NCBI GenBank assembly: GCA_932294295.1 | Contig: OW028577.1 | Coordinates: forward strand, 7,994,501 to 8,058,500 | Origin: Alitta virens | Taxonomy: Eukaryota > Annelida > Polychaeta > Phyllodocida > Nereididae | Direction of reading: 5' to 3' | Length of the DNA stretch: 64,000 nucleotides | Shown: in pieces, positions 38,963-52,247 of the stretch | How positions within the stretch are numbered: position 1 is the stretch's first letter | Layout of the letters: each line of letters begins with the position of its first letter | Program-made: the position numbers and the translations under genes | Notes under the pieces: model-generated | The model's input: the letters and a program-made list of their open reading frames with translations, nothing else | The model's database searches: none | Told to the model about the DNA's origin: nothing

Positions 38963-40108
38963 GGTCAGGTCCTTGTGAAGTCATAAGGCCAAGGCTAGGA
39001 TGTCCCTGGTGGCTAGTCATGATATTCAACACATGAGGAATTAAAAGGGTCGATCGAGTTTACTTTCATCAATCACGCATGAGATGAAAACCCTTGCCAA
39101 ATTCAGGAAGGGCAAAGTGGGTCTACCACAGATTATTCAGTATTAAAGCAGTTGTTTGGTGTGTGTGTGTGTGCTCTTCTGTGGTTTGGGGAGCACCTCC
39201 ACCGACCTCAATGTGCCCGGAGAACGTGCCATCAAAGAGCAGCACAAATAGCAGAGGCTGATAAGTACTTTGCAAAGCACTGATAGAATTCACAGGCGTA
39301 ATCATTGCGCCCTTCCAGGAAATCTGTCTGATGTTTGATAAGATCTTTATGGAAAGTTAGTTGATCTTTCATGGAGAAGAATCGTTTACTTACGACGAAG
39401 AGAGTGCGTTAGAAACTCGTTCCTTGGTATTTCCTTTTGTAGGAAGATATTGCCGCAGCCTGGTGAACAATAACAAAAGCGTTTAAAAAGGATGCTATTC
39501 CAAGAGGCTTGCTGATGAGCTGCTTCAGCGACCGTTTCATGCCTTCATGCACCTCGCTTGTCTCAGCTTGATTTACATGTTTGATTGCATGTAGAATCAT
39601 GCTATCCTTGAAGAACTATATTGTGTAATTCGAGGCAGAGTTTTGAGAGGAGGCAGTGAATAACATGACACATGCAAGGGCAAAATGGCAGGCAGGTAGC
39701 TGGGGGGAGTGTTATTGGAGTGCATCATCTCCATTTAGGTCGCATTAAAGATGTAGGATTCTGGCAGGAATATGTTGCAAAAGTGCAGTCTGATTAAATC
39801 AAGAACAAGTTAGTCCAGATGACAGCAAGTTTTAATCAATGTAATGCGACTTATGGATAGAATGACAGACAGAGGGAGCTTTAGGTGGCTCTGATGCCTT
39901 TTATCGTGTGTTAGACGTGTGAGAATGGGATCCATGGCACCTTGATCCTTACTTCTTAGAGACAGGCCGTGCCCCCAGCCTTTAACTGCCTGCCGACATA
40001 ACACTAAACCCAGCGCATCGCCATTTTATGTGATCAAGCACCTTTTGTGAAGAAGGCAGTTGTGCGCTTAGCCAATTTATTGACTATCAGCGGTGTCTGT
40101 AGCGCCGC

Positions 40109-40121
40109 TGACCTCTGACCA
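40109..40121 (-). promoter_or_regulatory. Near-perfect DR1 nuclear-receptor motif
   Basis: TGACCT-C-TGACCA reads TGGTCA-G-AGGTCA on the minus strand, a direct repeat with a one-base spacer and one mismatch from AGGTCA. DR1 sites are used by RXR, HNF4 and COUP-TF types. Motif match only. Confidence 0.25.
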
Positions 40122-43100
40122 TCCAAGTCTGCCCTTTCGCCTTTGTCACAGCCTGGAAAGAAGCCGGGAATGTTGTAAAAGCAATGGCGTGTTACAATTT
40201 AGTGGTGGGCAAAAGGTGCTCTGGCAGACTGAAGACCAAGGCACCCTCTGTGCTTGGATGAATTGCCGACAGGTGTCAATGGTCGATACTGATGCAGGGA
40301 CGCCATGTTGCTTGATGGACATCTATGGCCCAAATGGTGTCAAGTTGTACACGTTGAGCCCAATGTAGACTGTCATGAGATAACCTATGACCATCTTTAA
40401 TGTGTTTTGTTTAGTCTGCCAAGCGAGATGCTCCTGAATAATACATGCAGAAAGTAAGTACTTGCCCAAAGCCATCCTTGATGTATTGCCGTGAGAACAG
40501 TTTGCCATTCTTGATCAAGCCAGGCGGGCTGTTGCAACCCTAGTACAGCAGAATGTTATGGCAGCGCCATAAGGTCCCTCAGGTCATACATAGCTGATTG
40601 TAATGTGGGACTTAAAGCTTGGCACAATCGAGTGATAATTACATGTCAGTGGAAAACCACATAGTGAGCTGCTTCCACATGGTTGGCTATGTTGTGGCAG
40701 GATTTACTGTTGGATGATTAATGACTAGAGTTGGTCTGCAGACAGTCCCTGGTCATGAGCTGAGCTGGCTGGCCTGCGCTAGTGAAATTAGAGTGGGGAT
40801 GAGGTGTGATGAAGCTCTTTGCGAGATGTACATTTGGGAAGAGACACATTTGTCAGTCTGAGATGTGGAGGTTGGTGAATGGCATCTTGGAGACTGTGAT
40901 CAGTGGGGGAGACACGTTCCACTAAGTCTGCTTAGCCAACCTACATTCCATAAGAGAGAAGCTCACAGAATGTTCAAGTGAGAGACTCTCCAAGTTGTAA
41001 ATTTTTCCTAGCTGCAAGGGGCTGTTGGACAGCCCGTGTTTATCATGTAGCACGACGTCTTGCTCACACCCCACCAGACTAATGAGGCCAGAGATGACAG
41101 TGGTCTGATTAGTTGTGACACTTGAAGCAAGTCTTGCCTCCATCCTTCCATCTTTAGGTCTCCAGAACTGACTCTCTCATGCGTGACCTGGTTTTGCTTA
41201 TGAGAATTCAGTTTAACATAAGCTTGACAAGAATGATCACCGGTTTCACTTATGAAATAAGTTTCCATCATCCACCCACACTACATCTTACTATAATTTC
41301 ACTTTCATAGATCCACGTGTCTCTGTAATTATGAAATATTCTGCACGGTAGAATGAGTAGTTCTCCATGTCAATGGCATCAGTTTTTTTGGCTCCAATTA
41401 AAACCATGACAGTATCATTGTAAACTCTGTAGAGTATTCATATCAGACACATCCAGGGTATCAAATACATGTTACTGTCATATGATTTCATGCTGCCATG
41501 AAATCTTCGGTTGTTTTCTATATAAGTGACTTTGTTAGTACGTAAGAGTATATGTAAACGTGTTGGTGGAGCAGCTCAGATGACGCATGCAAACATTAGA
41601 TGATTACAGGAGACTTAGCAATGTTTCCTCTGTGCCCTTCTCATTAGCTGTCTTTGAGCTATTTGGCTGCTGCACTTGTCGAGTGGTAGGTTATTAGTGG
41701 GGTCCAGGAAACAATTTAGTCCTCCTCTCCTCTAATTCTCTGACCTGTGTCGTGGGCTGATGGTGGCATAGAGGACTCGTAATGCAGCGTTTCTCCTGTA
41801 CGCTGCTAGGTGTACCACAGGGCAGTCTTCTTGCACCGCATCTGAACCATCTTTGTGGTATTTCTCCATGGTTCCGTGTCCTCGTCAACTCGCGATCTTC
41901 TCTCATTCATCACAGGAGATTGGATGAACCTTCCTCTCCACTTGTTTTTTGTCATTTCCTGTAATCAAGCCGCGTATTTGTCCAATCTATTTCTACTGCC
42001 AGTTGCTCTGATCACTGGGTTTGAGGCATATTGGCGCCCTTTACTCTTTCCCAGGCCCTATGCAGAAGCTTACAAGAGCTATTGGGCATTTCCCAAATTG
42101 CTAATTCCATCGCCTTACACAATTTTCACTCACACAAGCCAACAGTTTACTTCTACTCATCTGCTTCAGCCGCAGGTTATGCCTCTGCACTTTGCTGTTC
42201 CTTGTTAGCTTAAGAAAGTAAAAATCACCAGTTTATGCTGTATAGCATCACCACATTACACACTTGATGATTTAAAAGCTTTGTTTATTGGATGCATTTT
42301 GTTCTAAAGTATCGTTTTATGAACCAGACAATTGAAAACAAAATCGTTCTTTTTATACACAAAAAATGGTCTCAAGTGGAAGAAAATAAATCGTGTTAAG
42401 AAGCTTAGAAATAACATGATTTAGATAAGGCATACATGCTAAAATTGCTGTAAAACGTATTATCCTATAAGGAGTTTTTGTGCAAATATTGGAGAAGATA
42501 CTGCTTTAGCGTGCTAGCTAAGCAATATATAGCCATTTAGGGAAATCTGGGTCTAGTCAAACAAGGTCGAGGAATTCGGCTTCAGAAGAGCTTGGTGATC
42601 TGTTTAAAATGTTGAAGAAAAAGAGTACAAAAAAAGAAGAAGATATAAACGTACTAAGCCAAGGGAGGACTACATCTTGTGTTGACTTCTGAGGAGTCCC
42701 TTGTGTTGTCAGTGGATAGAGTGACTGAGATAAAAAGGTCCTGGGGCAAACAGCAGCAACTGGGAGGCAGAGAAGATGCTGAGAGCAGGCAGAGCAACAG
42801 ACCTGACAACTTTGGCCCATGCGGTCACACTGCCCTGAGACATTGGCCCAACAACCCTCCACTAGATAGATCTCAGCCTTCTGTATACACTAGACAGACA
42901 CAAAAATCCTCAGGAGATTGTCCAGACAAATGTAGTTATAAGACGAAGCTGGCTGAGCTAGTGTTGCAATCGGCTGTCGTGAGAATCTACAGCTTGTCTT
43001 GCAGTCTACATGCTGTGGGAGGACAGCTGATACACAGAGACAGATTGGTTTATTTACATTTACAACATTGTACATGTACTACATACTTGTGTTTTAATAA

Positions 43101-46100
43101 ATGACCTTAACGATGGCGCAGGTCAGTGTGCAATGAATCTAATGTTTGTTTAATAGTCCTTAGGGAAACGGAATGGCTTAAAGACATTGTTTCTGCTCTC
43201 AATGACCACAGGCTGACCAGTGCTGCTGCTGGCACTTGGATGGCCCTCATGGAGCCTTCACAGAGCCTCTCCACCCTCCCACCAGCCTCTCCGCCTCTCT
43301 GTCTCTCTCTCCGCAGAAGCAATTACGATTCCGGCCTGGACACGGCGCTCAGTGGGCCACAGACCCAGTAATTCCTTGTCCGATAGTCAATGGTGTTTAG
43401 CGTTCATTTTCTGGCCAAGGTGCAGTGATTTGCTTCAAATCAAGTCTGCCCATTCCCGTGACCCTAACATATTTGTTGTGGGGGCTGCCAGGAATCCCCA
43501 GCCTTTCTCTTCTCTTGCCATTAAGAGGTTTTGCAGTAGAAGCCACGTCAGATTGGGACTTCCCACTCGCAGAAAATGAAGAGTGCTTGACAAATATGTG
43601 TGCGGCTACGTACTGACACGACGGTATTAGGCGAAAATATGGTAAGCCGCCGTCATTGGCTGCACAAATAAGCAGGCAGCTTGAGGCTGGGAATAATGTT
43701 ACACACGCCCTTACTTGTTGACTTCATACTTCATCTGAGCAAGCCGTGAATTGCCAGACTGAATAATTTAGCTATCCCCGGAGAAGCCAACTGCCATAGG
43801 AAATAACTGATCCAGTCAAGCTGACAAGAAGGTGTGAAAAGACGTTCCCTCTGATTTGGTGAGAGAACTATAGTGAACATTGTCCGAGGCCTCCTTCGGC
43901 TTCTTTCGGGCGCATTCAGCCTTCTCCGGGCACATCGGAGCACCCCAGGCCTCGTATTAATTCTGACGACTGTAGTCAGACGAGCAAGAGGCAGACGGTG
44001 GGTCGCTCAATCACTGGGCTCTTGGGAAATCACTGATCGCGGCTGGTGAGGTAAGATGTGAACAGCCCTGGCGCCATATTGGACGGGGCAGTGGGCTGTG
44101 ACAGGGCGCCGTCCTTCCTCCATTGTTATGGCCTAAGACCTATTGGCGGCCGTGCATGACCGCCACCCTGCCCTCATAAATACCTAAATCGCTCTTGTTT
44201 GCTCGCGGCCCTACATCATGGAGGCAATACTGCAAGCACTCCATTCTCAAACCTGCTCACCCCCTGACATGGCTTTATGGCTTCGGAAGCCACCTTCATT
44301 TGGTTCCGAATCTTGTCCGCTGCCTAAAACCTTTTCTATGTCCTTCATAATTACCCATATGGACCGTGTCCGGCTTTTGTAAACATCCAAGCCATCCTTT
44401 CCTATCCACGGTCTGTTTCATTCAGCTGAAGCATGTTAATGCTGTTTTTTTTCTTCATAGCCCAATACATTTACATAAGCACCCTCCATACACAATGCAT
44501 CATATCTGTCACAATTAAGGCAGCAGTAATTGCTTGCACATTTGCATCAATCGGAAGATAAGTGACATTGAAGAATACAGTGTGCTCTTGTAACCAACGC
44601 ATTGCAGCCTACCAATCAATCTGTGAGCCAGGAACTTGCATTGTATGCATTATAGCTCCACTTCTCAGACATTTTCAACAACTGGGTTAGCTTATTACGT
44701 GGTGAAGCCTGTCGCGGTGATTTGACGCCGCTATTCTTTTCACAGATGCCAATTTAGTCTACACTCGGCTCTGTTTTTGTCATTGCCTTTGCTATATTTA
44801 GAAAAAGCTTGTATTGTATCGAGCTTTTGCAGTAATATATCTCCTCCTTTGGTTGTTTACTTCTGTTGGCTTCCAACGTTAGCAGTTTTTTTTTCGAGCT
44901 CCCCGGTGTTTTAGGACCAGAGATGGCTGTGTTAAATCACGATTTAAATGGTGCAGAGTGGCTGCAAATCACTGGTATTTTTGTTTTCCTCCAGGTGTAC
45001 ATAGTAGCAGTGGTTTCAGTCGCGGCTGCATGGGACCATCTACTTGAGCATGAAGCTCGACTGCATGGTGTGTTGAAGTGCACGGGAGAAGACCACTGTC
45101 CCCAAGGGCAGCCAGGTCAGAGGTTATGTATGAGCAGTGCACGTGGATACAGAAGAGCAGGCTACTGTCCATTTGCCAGGATGAAGCTGGAATCTATATG
45201 GATGGGTGGCCTGCAGGCTTGGATGGCAGCTTGTCGTTAGTATCAATGTCTATTAGCGACTGCTATCTATCTGTCTAATCCCCTTGGCTTCATCCCCTGG
45301 CCAAGCCAAGATCACTGCTGACCTGATAGCAACCATAAATTAATCTGAGACTGACCAAATTTGGATCTCTCATTATTGCCTGACTGGGAATGATGGGTTG
45401 CACGCCTTGTGTTTTCTGCTAGCTTGGTCCCTGATGAAAACACATCACTTGCAATGATACAGAAAATAGCCCCTTTGATTCCCGCAATTTTCACGAGTAA
45501 TGACAGATGATAACATGTTTTCGAATCTCAACTAAAGGCAGTATATTGGATGTATGATTGGAGCGGAAGAGTAAACAGGATATCAGCGTCCGTGACTTGT
45601 CATGAGCAATTGCCATGGACGCCAATAAACTGGCAACTCTTGAATTGGATGGCAAGAATACATCAACCTACAAAATAGCTATGTTCACTTTTATTATTGC
45701 AGCGGAGTTCAGTGCGCATGAAACAAATGGCAGGGGCTGACAGAGCGTTGTCATGCACCGGAAACACTCTGGAAGGTCAGACAGAGGTCATGTAACAGCA
45801 CCCATAACTTCAGTAGCACGTAATGGTGGCGGGTCGTAGTCCGCCCATTTAGACTGTTCTTTGGGTCGTAAAAATCGAAGAGAAAGCTGACTTTGTGCTG
45901 TCCTGGGCTTCTGCTTTCACTGGCGTAATGTGTGTAAGACCAGAAAGCCCCCACTAAGAGTCACAAGGGGCTGTCTTATTTTGACGTCTGCTTCCCAGAT
46001 GCTCCTGATTTGAGGGCATTATTGTATCAGGCTAATCAAAGGCATGGTGAATATCTCTGGGGTGTAGTGTTGGCAAAACAGCTGCCTCTCATTATTGGGG

Positions 46101-47915
46101 GGTTCTGTGATAAGGTCTGCGCTGCAGTCACACTTCCTGATCTGGTCATATTCAGGCCACCGGAAGTAGAATCCCTGGCCCAGACACCGGAAGAGCGTCC
46201 ATGTCTGATTCAAGTTGAAGCAGATTGGATTTTCAGCCAGTCCTGCCTGCGTGACCTGCTCAGTTGCTGAAGCCAGCATCTTTCTCCTCCTTCATCCCTT
46301 AAGAACAAAAGAGGACACACCTTCTGAAGCCGCTGGAGATGTTTATTTTCACTGCTGGATTGCAACATCAAATAACACCATTGAGGGTTCAAAGACCCAA
46401 CGAAACACAAGAGCATGATCCACAGCACAAATATTAGTGTCAGGAAGACGCAGACTTTGTTCAGTATCTTATGTGTAAGCATGCCCAGGAAAGCCTCCCA
46501 CACTCCTGTCAAATGATTTAGCATTTTCAATGCATTAAGGAAATATATCCTGTATTTTACTTTGCTCCTGAAAGCTGTTCGACATTTAATTAGTTTTGGG
46601 ATTTACTCATGGCCATTAATTGCTTTTTTTATTCTATGTTCCCCGGTGCATAACAATACTTCAAGGCCTGTATTTTGGCAAGGCCGTGTCAAAATTACAA
46701 ATTGCTCATTGTTAAAGTGCACTGTACATGAAATTTAATAGCAGAACCATGGTTACTTAATTAAGGTGCAGCGGATACTGCAGCTGCCAGCATATATACA
46801 TCGGAATATCAGAGACATAATTTCATCATCTTCTCATGTCCAAATTGCATGCTTTTTTGTGAGCAATTTCAACCGAAATGAATGTATGTTATTATGGATA
46901 GATAGCAAGCCTGTCGTGAGCTCAAACCCATTGAAATCTTTCCTACGATCGCCTATTTACTTTTATAAAATTAGCCAAGTACAGCTAAACAATTTGAGGG
47001 TACACAATTTTGGACAAAAATTCGGGTCAAACCTGTAGGTGTCCCTCCCACTTGGTATTCATTAATGGAGAAGTAGGGTCTTCCAGCTTGACCACTAGAT
47101 AAAAAAGTTGTTGGTCGGAGCTGCTGGTCTCACTGCTGTGAGTTGATGACCTGTGCTGAAAAAATAAGCCACTCTGCACGGAGTCATCATAATTATGGAT
47201 CATCTGCAGATGACCTGCCTGCATTTTGCCCCGGTAACTGCCTGCAGGGGTGGCCAGCTCCAATTACCTGACTGCGGCTGGGAATCTTCTTCAATTTGCA
47301 GGTACACAGTCTCCATATTGCAGGTTTTAACACCTGTCATCTTAGCCCACTAAGCCTTTCTACCTGTCCTCTCCTGTCCCCCCGACATCTGTCCTCGCCT
47401 TGCTCATATATCCACTTCTTCCTTCTTAGCTTCACCTCACGTCTTTTTCTTCATCTCCACCGTTATCATTGTCTTCTATTGCATTGCATTAGACTTTACT
47501 TGACTGGCGATTTAGTCAGGGATGATAAACAGTATGGAGTTAGTTTTGTACAAAATATATTTTTACATATGTGGCTAGAAATCTAATTGCCTTTTTGAAC
47601 GTTCCACAGAACATGTGCCTCTAACCTTGGAGGAATTAGAGGTCTAATTTCTCCAAGCTCCAACATTTTGACGGAAACAGTCATACTTGCAAAGAATTAG
47701 ACTATAATTGTGCACTGTCCTGCAGTGATGGTCCCCTATGTGCAACAACCCGGAGACGGCACATATCTGTCAGATGCGTTTTACATGAATACTTGCTTTC
47801 TGCGGAATTCTCCTGGCATTCATGCATGTGTACCAATTTGGGTTAATCTGCTTTTTGACAGTCACGTTATTAGAAACAATTAGTGCGTGACATTTTAAAG
47901 ACAGAGTGCCATCCA

Positions 47916-47965
47916 TTTGCCAAGGTTCTGCTAATTAAACCAGGAATGCCTTTGCCAAGGCTAAT
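47916..47965 (+). promoter_or_regulatory. Repeated TTTGCCAAGG + CTAAT module
   Basis: TTTGCCAAGG (NFI half-site-like) occurs at 47916-47925 and 47951-47960. Each is followed within a few bases by a homeodomain-type core, CTAATTAAA at 47931-47939 and CTAATGAG at 47961-47968. The repeated pairing suggests a small enhancer-like module or a local duplication. Confidence 0.25.
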
Positions 47966-48335
47966 GAGCTTACTAAAAGGCACTGGTGGTTCTCTGGATA
48001 CCCGAGAGTAATGCTTATTTGAATGGCATTGTTTAAAATACGAAGCCCAGCATCATTAGATTATAGTATAATTAGCTCTCTCCAGAGTAGAAAAATCCAA
48101 ATTTGATTAGACCCTACTTCATGTGCCATTTCAGCTATGACAAAAGGAGGCTATAACACATTGTTTTGGTGGAATAAAATGAGAGGCTTAGATTACATTC
48201 ACGTTGACTTCACCTGTTAAGCCAAGGAGAGCAGATGTTTTGCAGAGCTCCGTAATCTGCTTCAAATTAAATGAGATTAGCAAGATCAGACGTTCTCTAT
48301 ATTCCACAGAGCAAGCAGCCTGTTCCCACTGCCCT

Positions 48336-48353
48336 CCCCCCCCCCCCCCCCCC
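48336..48353 (+). repeat. C18 homopolymer
   Basis: Uninterrupted run of 18 C. Confidence 0.95.
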
Positions 48354-49397
48354 AGGCATGCAGGCTGTATTGTAGGACTTGGCACACGAAAGTCTGTGTC
48401 ATTTTCCTTTATAGGTACCTGCCATGACATTTCTGGAAAATAGTAATAAAGAAACATCCAAACGTTTCGTTTTCTCATATGTATGTAGACATTTTGGCTG
48501 CTGGTAACATGCATGCGAGGAACAGCATAACCATAAGATGTTCTCGATTCCATGTATTCAGTAAATGCACCTGAGGTTGAAATTGTCAATGTAGAAACTC
48601 ATAAAATGTAACTTCTTTTTTTTAACCGAAATGATATCATGAAGCCTCCAGAAGGACAGAGAAACAAAAGGGTTTCACTTAATCGTGTTGGTATTTTCCC
48701 AAAACAAAAGGCTGAAACTCTTTATTATTAGTTCCATGAAAGCAGGATCACCATAAGAATTTACAACCCGGAAAGATTTGCATGATTTTAGGCCGTCAAG
48801 TCGTCAGAATGTGAGATCTGTGAATTGCTGGAAATCCTGATGAATGGGAGACCCGGAAAGATGGGTCTCCTCCAGGTCTTTCAGTGAGTCAAGACTTGTG
48901 CCTAATCAAGCAAGTTTGTCACAGCTAAACCCATACAGTCCATAACGATGAATGATTTGCCAATAAAGGTGAAAATATGGATCAGGATTATGAAGAGATA
49001 AAAGGGGAAGACTGTCAGCTGCTTATGTTCATTTGGGTCATAACTGGGCCATAGGGGGCAAGTTCGAAAACAAATCATTGATTAAGGGCCTGATTCAAAA
49101 ATAAATTGGCAATTGAGTGCTATACAGGACACTGATACAGCTCATAATCGTGTCAAGCACCACGAGGACCGTAATTTATCATGATGATAATCAATATACT
49201 TTAATACAAGGCAGTTAGAGTAATTGGCAGAGGGCCCAGTGGCACTGCTCCTAGTTATGCATTGATTTATCAAGCAGAATAGATGGCCGGCTGATATGCA
49301 ACCACATCGTCTTGGACAAGCCATCTCTCATCAATAATGATGATGCTCCTACAGCATCAATCACTTCTGTTCATACACTTGTGTTTTGCCTCTGAAG

Positions 49398-49446
49398 CAG
49401 CAGCATCACCAGCAGCATCACCAGCAGCAGCAGCAGCATCAGCAGC
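49398..49446 (+). repeat. (CAG)n/(CAGCATCAC)n tract
   Basis: CAG units interspersed with CATCAC interruptions, in sequence without a supported reading frame. Confidence 0.95.
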
Positions 49447-49920
49447 CCAGTACATGGCTGTCCTCCTGCTCTGATGAAACCTTGTAAGAGTCCGTCATCC
49501 AGTGTCCCCCGTTGACTGGCTCTGCTATGTCTTAGGCAAAATTAATCTCTTCTGCTACACACGTCTACTAAATGCCCCAGCTGCAAAGCCAAGATAAAGC
49601 ACTGCACTGCTACCCTGGTGTCAGTTCGTGCACTCCTTTTGCTGGCGTTAATACAAGGCAAAATTTCAGGCAAGACTTTCTTTCACCAAGACATTCACGT
49701 GTCTGACACAACTCCAGACTCAGGGAAAGAATATTCTTGGGACTTGCACTAAGTCATGCTGTTCCACAGACCCAGAAACCAAGTTCCTTACTAAGCAACA
49801 CAATGGTACTGGGGGTGCAATGAAATTATTGGAGGTTACTCAGTCCTTTCAAGCTTCTATCACGTTGACTTATAGATTTACAAGCTCACGTTGGGCTTTT
49901 TATCAAATACAAGAACCACA

Positions 49921-49942
49921 GGGGGAGAGGGGGGGGGGGGGG
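49921..49942 (+). repeat. G-rich homopolymer
   Basis: G5-A-G-A-G14, the G14 lying at 49929-49942. G-quadruplex formation is possible. Confidence 0.95.
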
Positions 49943-52247
49943 TTAAGTAAGTTTACTTAATGTATTGATCATTTTCTTGGGCATGACAGGTGTATTCCAT
50001 TATGACAATGAAATGAAACTGTAATGGGATGTAGCTTCTTGTAGCTTCTCATATAGCCCTACATCATGATTAACTGCTGTGCAACAAAATTAGTTTATGA
50101 TTAAGTTATAATAAAAATGTACCTAAACAGAGATTGGGCATATCGTGACTTAATTTACTACACTGTAAACCGTTTACAGCTCGTTGCCTTTTTTAACTCC
50201 CTATTAGGTTTTTCCATCTTTTTAATTTGTAGAAATTAGTACATGTTCCCTTTAATTCATTCAACATGTGCTTCACCAGCAGAAAAAAAAACCAATTGCT
50301 GCTGTGTTATAAAGCTACCAAGTACATTTCATACACGTGTGGGGTCTTTAACTTTTAATTCTCGCCTGGTTCTAAAAATTTGTGTAGGTATACCAGCCTG
50401 CCTAACCTACTGTGTAGTTTTTGATTTGTAAAGTTAGAGGCAGGTGGGACTCCAGACACCACCTTATGAAATCTTATTGGGAATCTTTGACAACTGTAAG
50501 ATATGATACATCAATAATGATAACTTGTCGAACAAGTTTCTTTAATCTTACAATGCCTAAGAGACAGGGCTCCGTTTCAATACAGACAATACATATCATC
50601 TGCAAATGAGTCGGCTACAGTGTGAGTGTGTAATTTGTCCGTTGTGTATGTTGTATTTACAAACGTTCCTGCCATGACCTTTCCTACTACAAAAAGAACA
50701 CTCCTTGTAAGTAGAGTATTAATAGTGCCGCAACAAGCTCTGGAGGAAGGCACAAGGCCCAACCAGGCACAAGCGAGTTGGCAATTCATACCATTAACTG
50801 GTTGAAATGTGTTTCGATAACATATGAAGGTTATTCTTAGGTTATGATACTTGTTCACCTTTCTTTGATATCAAGAAGATAATAATTAATGTGACGCACC
50901 GTGTAAAAAAGGGGCTAATGGGTGAATTTTTCAAAAATTAGTTTTTGATGGCAAGTAATTGTCTAACATGTGTAGTTTATGGAAATGTAAAAAAATTCCA
51001 GATATCTCAATATTTAGTTGTCATATGTGGTATTTAAAAATTTAATGTTTTCGCGCATATAACCACTGCAGACGTAATGAGGAGCAACACAGGCGCTTGT
51101 GAAACTATGCATTACATTTCATGACATATCTTCGTTATCCGTCGTTCAAAATCTACGAGGTTTGGATATGTGATCGTGAGGTAACTGTTCTATACTAAAC
51201 TAAAATTGAGAGCTGCTACAATAATTACTTCTTGTAAAATTTAACATTAAAATTGGCGTGTTAAAAACCCGGTTTCCGACGTAAAAACAACCTCCGTATT
51301 TGGCTTTTTTATCTCGGTTGGTCATTCACCAACAATTACCAAAATCTGGCATTGTGTTTGTCATGACATTTTCACCCGTCGGATGAAGCCCCGCCCCGCT
51401 TTGCGCCAGAATTCGTCGTCAACCCGGAGAAAAAGCCTCTTGCATAATCGTTATGTAATACTACGGGTTCACTATGGCAAAACCGGGTATGAGAGACCTA
51501 GGCTTTAATTTCCGAAGCAGAACTCCAACACTATTGTATACATTGATATAATTTGGTATCTTATTAGTCTGTATGGCCAAGTAGTGACTTTTGATAGTCT
51601 CAATGAAATGTCTCAACTTTGTTATAAGAATTTGGGAAAAAAATTGTTTTCAAATTATTTTGCTATTTCTAAGCAGTACTCGGAGACTACTGCACCATGC
51701 TTTGTTATTATATGTCTAAAATATTTTATTTGTGCCTTTTGGTGTCCTTATGGCCATAAATACTTAAAGAATATTGTGAAAAATTCATGTTTTCTAAAAC
51801 CTGTATCAACTGGGTCTCACCAACTAGTGTACCTAACCACATGTTTTTTGTCTTTTAAAATGTCTATATCGTAATACTTTCAAAGCTTGACATATATTTC
51901 CCTTTCTTTTTTATAATTGGGGCAATTTTGCAAAAATTGCTAAGCTTGTGTTGTTTGCTACATTTCATAACCCCTGGCCCTCATTATAATTCTGCCCATG
52001 ACATAAAAGACACATGCATTCATCACACAAGTTTTTTCAGATGAATATTAAATGCGTAATGTAAAAATTGTCCCATTGACCTATATATTCCTAGCATTGA
52101 CTACAAGGCATATGGGCTTTCATCCCTAAAACTAAAAAATGAACAAGCCCATGGGTGAGTCCATTCAATGTTGGAGGCAGAGAGCAGTAGGATTAATAGA
52201 TAAATTTACTTCTGGGACAAAACTGATCGGCCCCTGTTCTGCAGTTA

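Larger units (their letters stand above)
34382..52247. other. Non-coding region, no supported gene
   Basis: No host coding sequence recognised. Frames such as 171 codons at 35633-36148 (minus) and 133 codons at 48188-48589 (minus) owe their length partly to poly-C/G tracts, and 141 codons at 42679-43104 has no domain. Signals seen are a TCF palindrome at 35161-35172, trinucleotide tracts at 38894-38962 and 49398-49446, homopolymers, a DR1 at 40109-40121 and a repeated NFI/homeodomain-like module at 47916-47965. A GC-richer stretch lies at about 43880-44220. Confidence 0.6.

Noticed and set aside
38771..38986. Poly-Leu/poly-Met frame that looks like a membrane segment
   Set aside because: Created by CTG and ATG microsatellite units.
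42679..43104. 141-codon plus-strand frame
   Set aside because: No recognisable motif and an overlapping minus-strand frame of similar quality.
48188..48589. 133-codon minus-strand frame
   Set aside because: Contains a poly-Gly stretch from the C18 homopolymer and no domain.
50577..50858. Minus-strand frame containing FADD, reminiscent of an RT motif
   Set aside because: Surrounding residues do not match any reverse transcriptase; a chance four-residue match.
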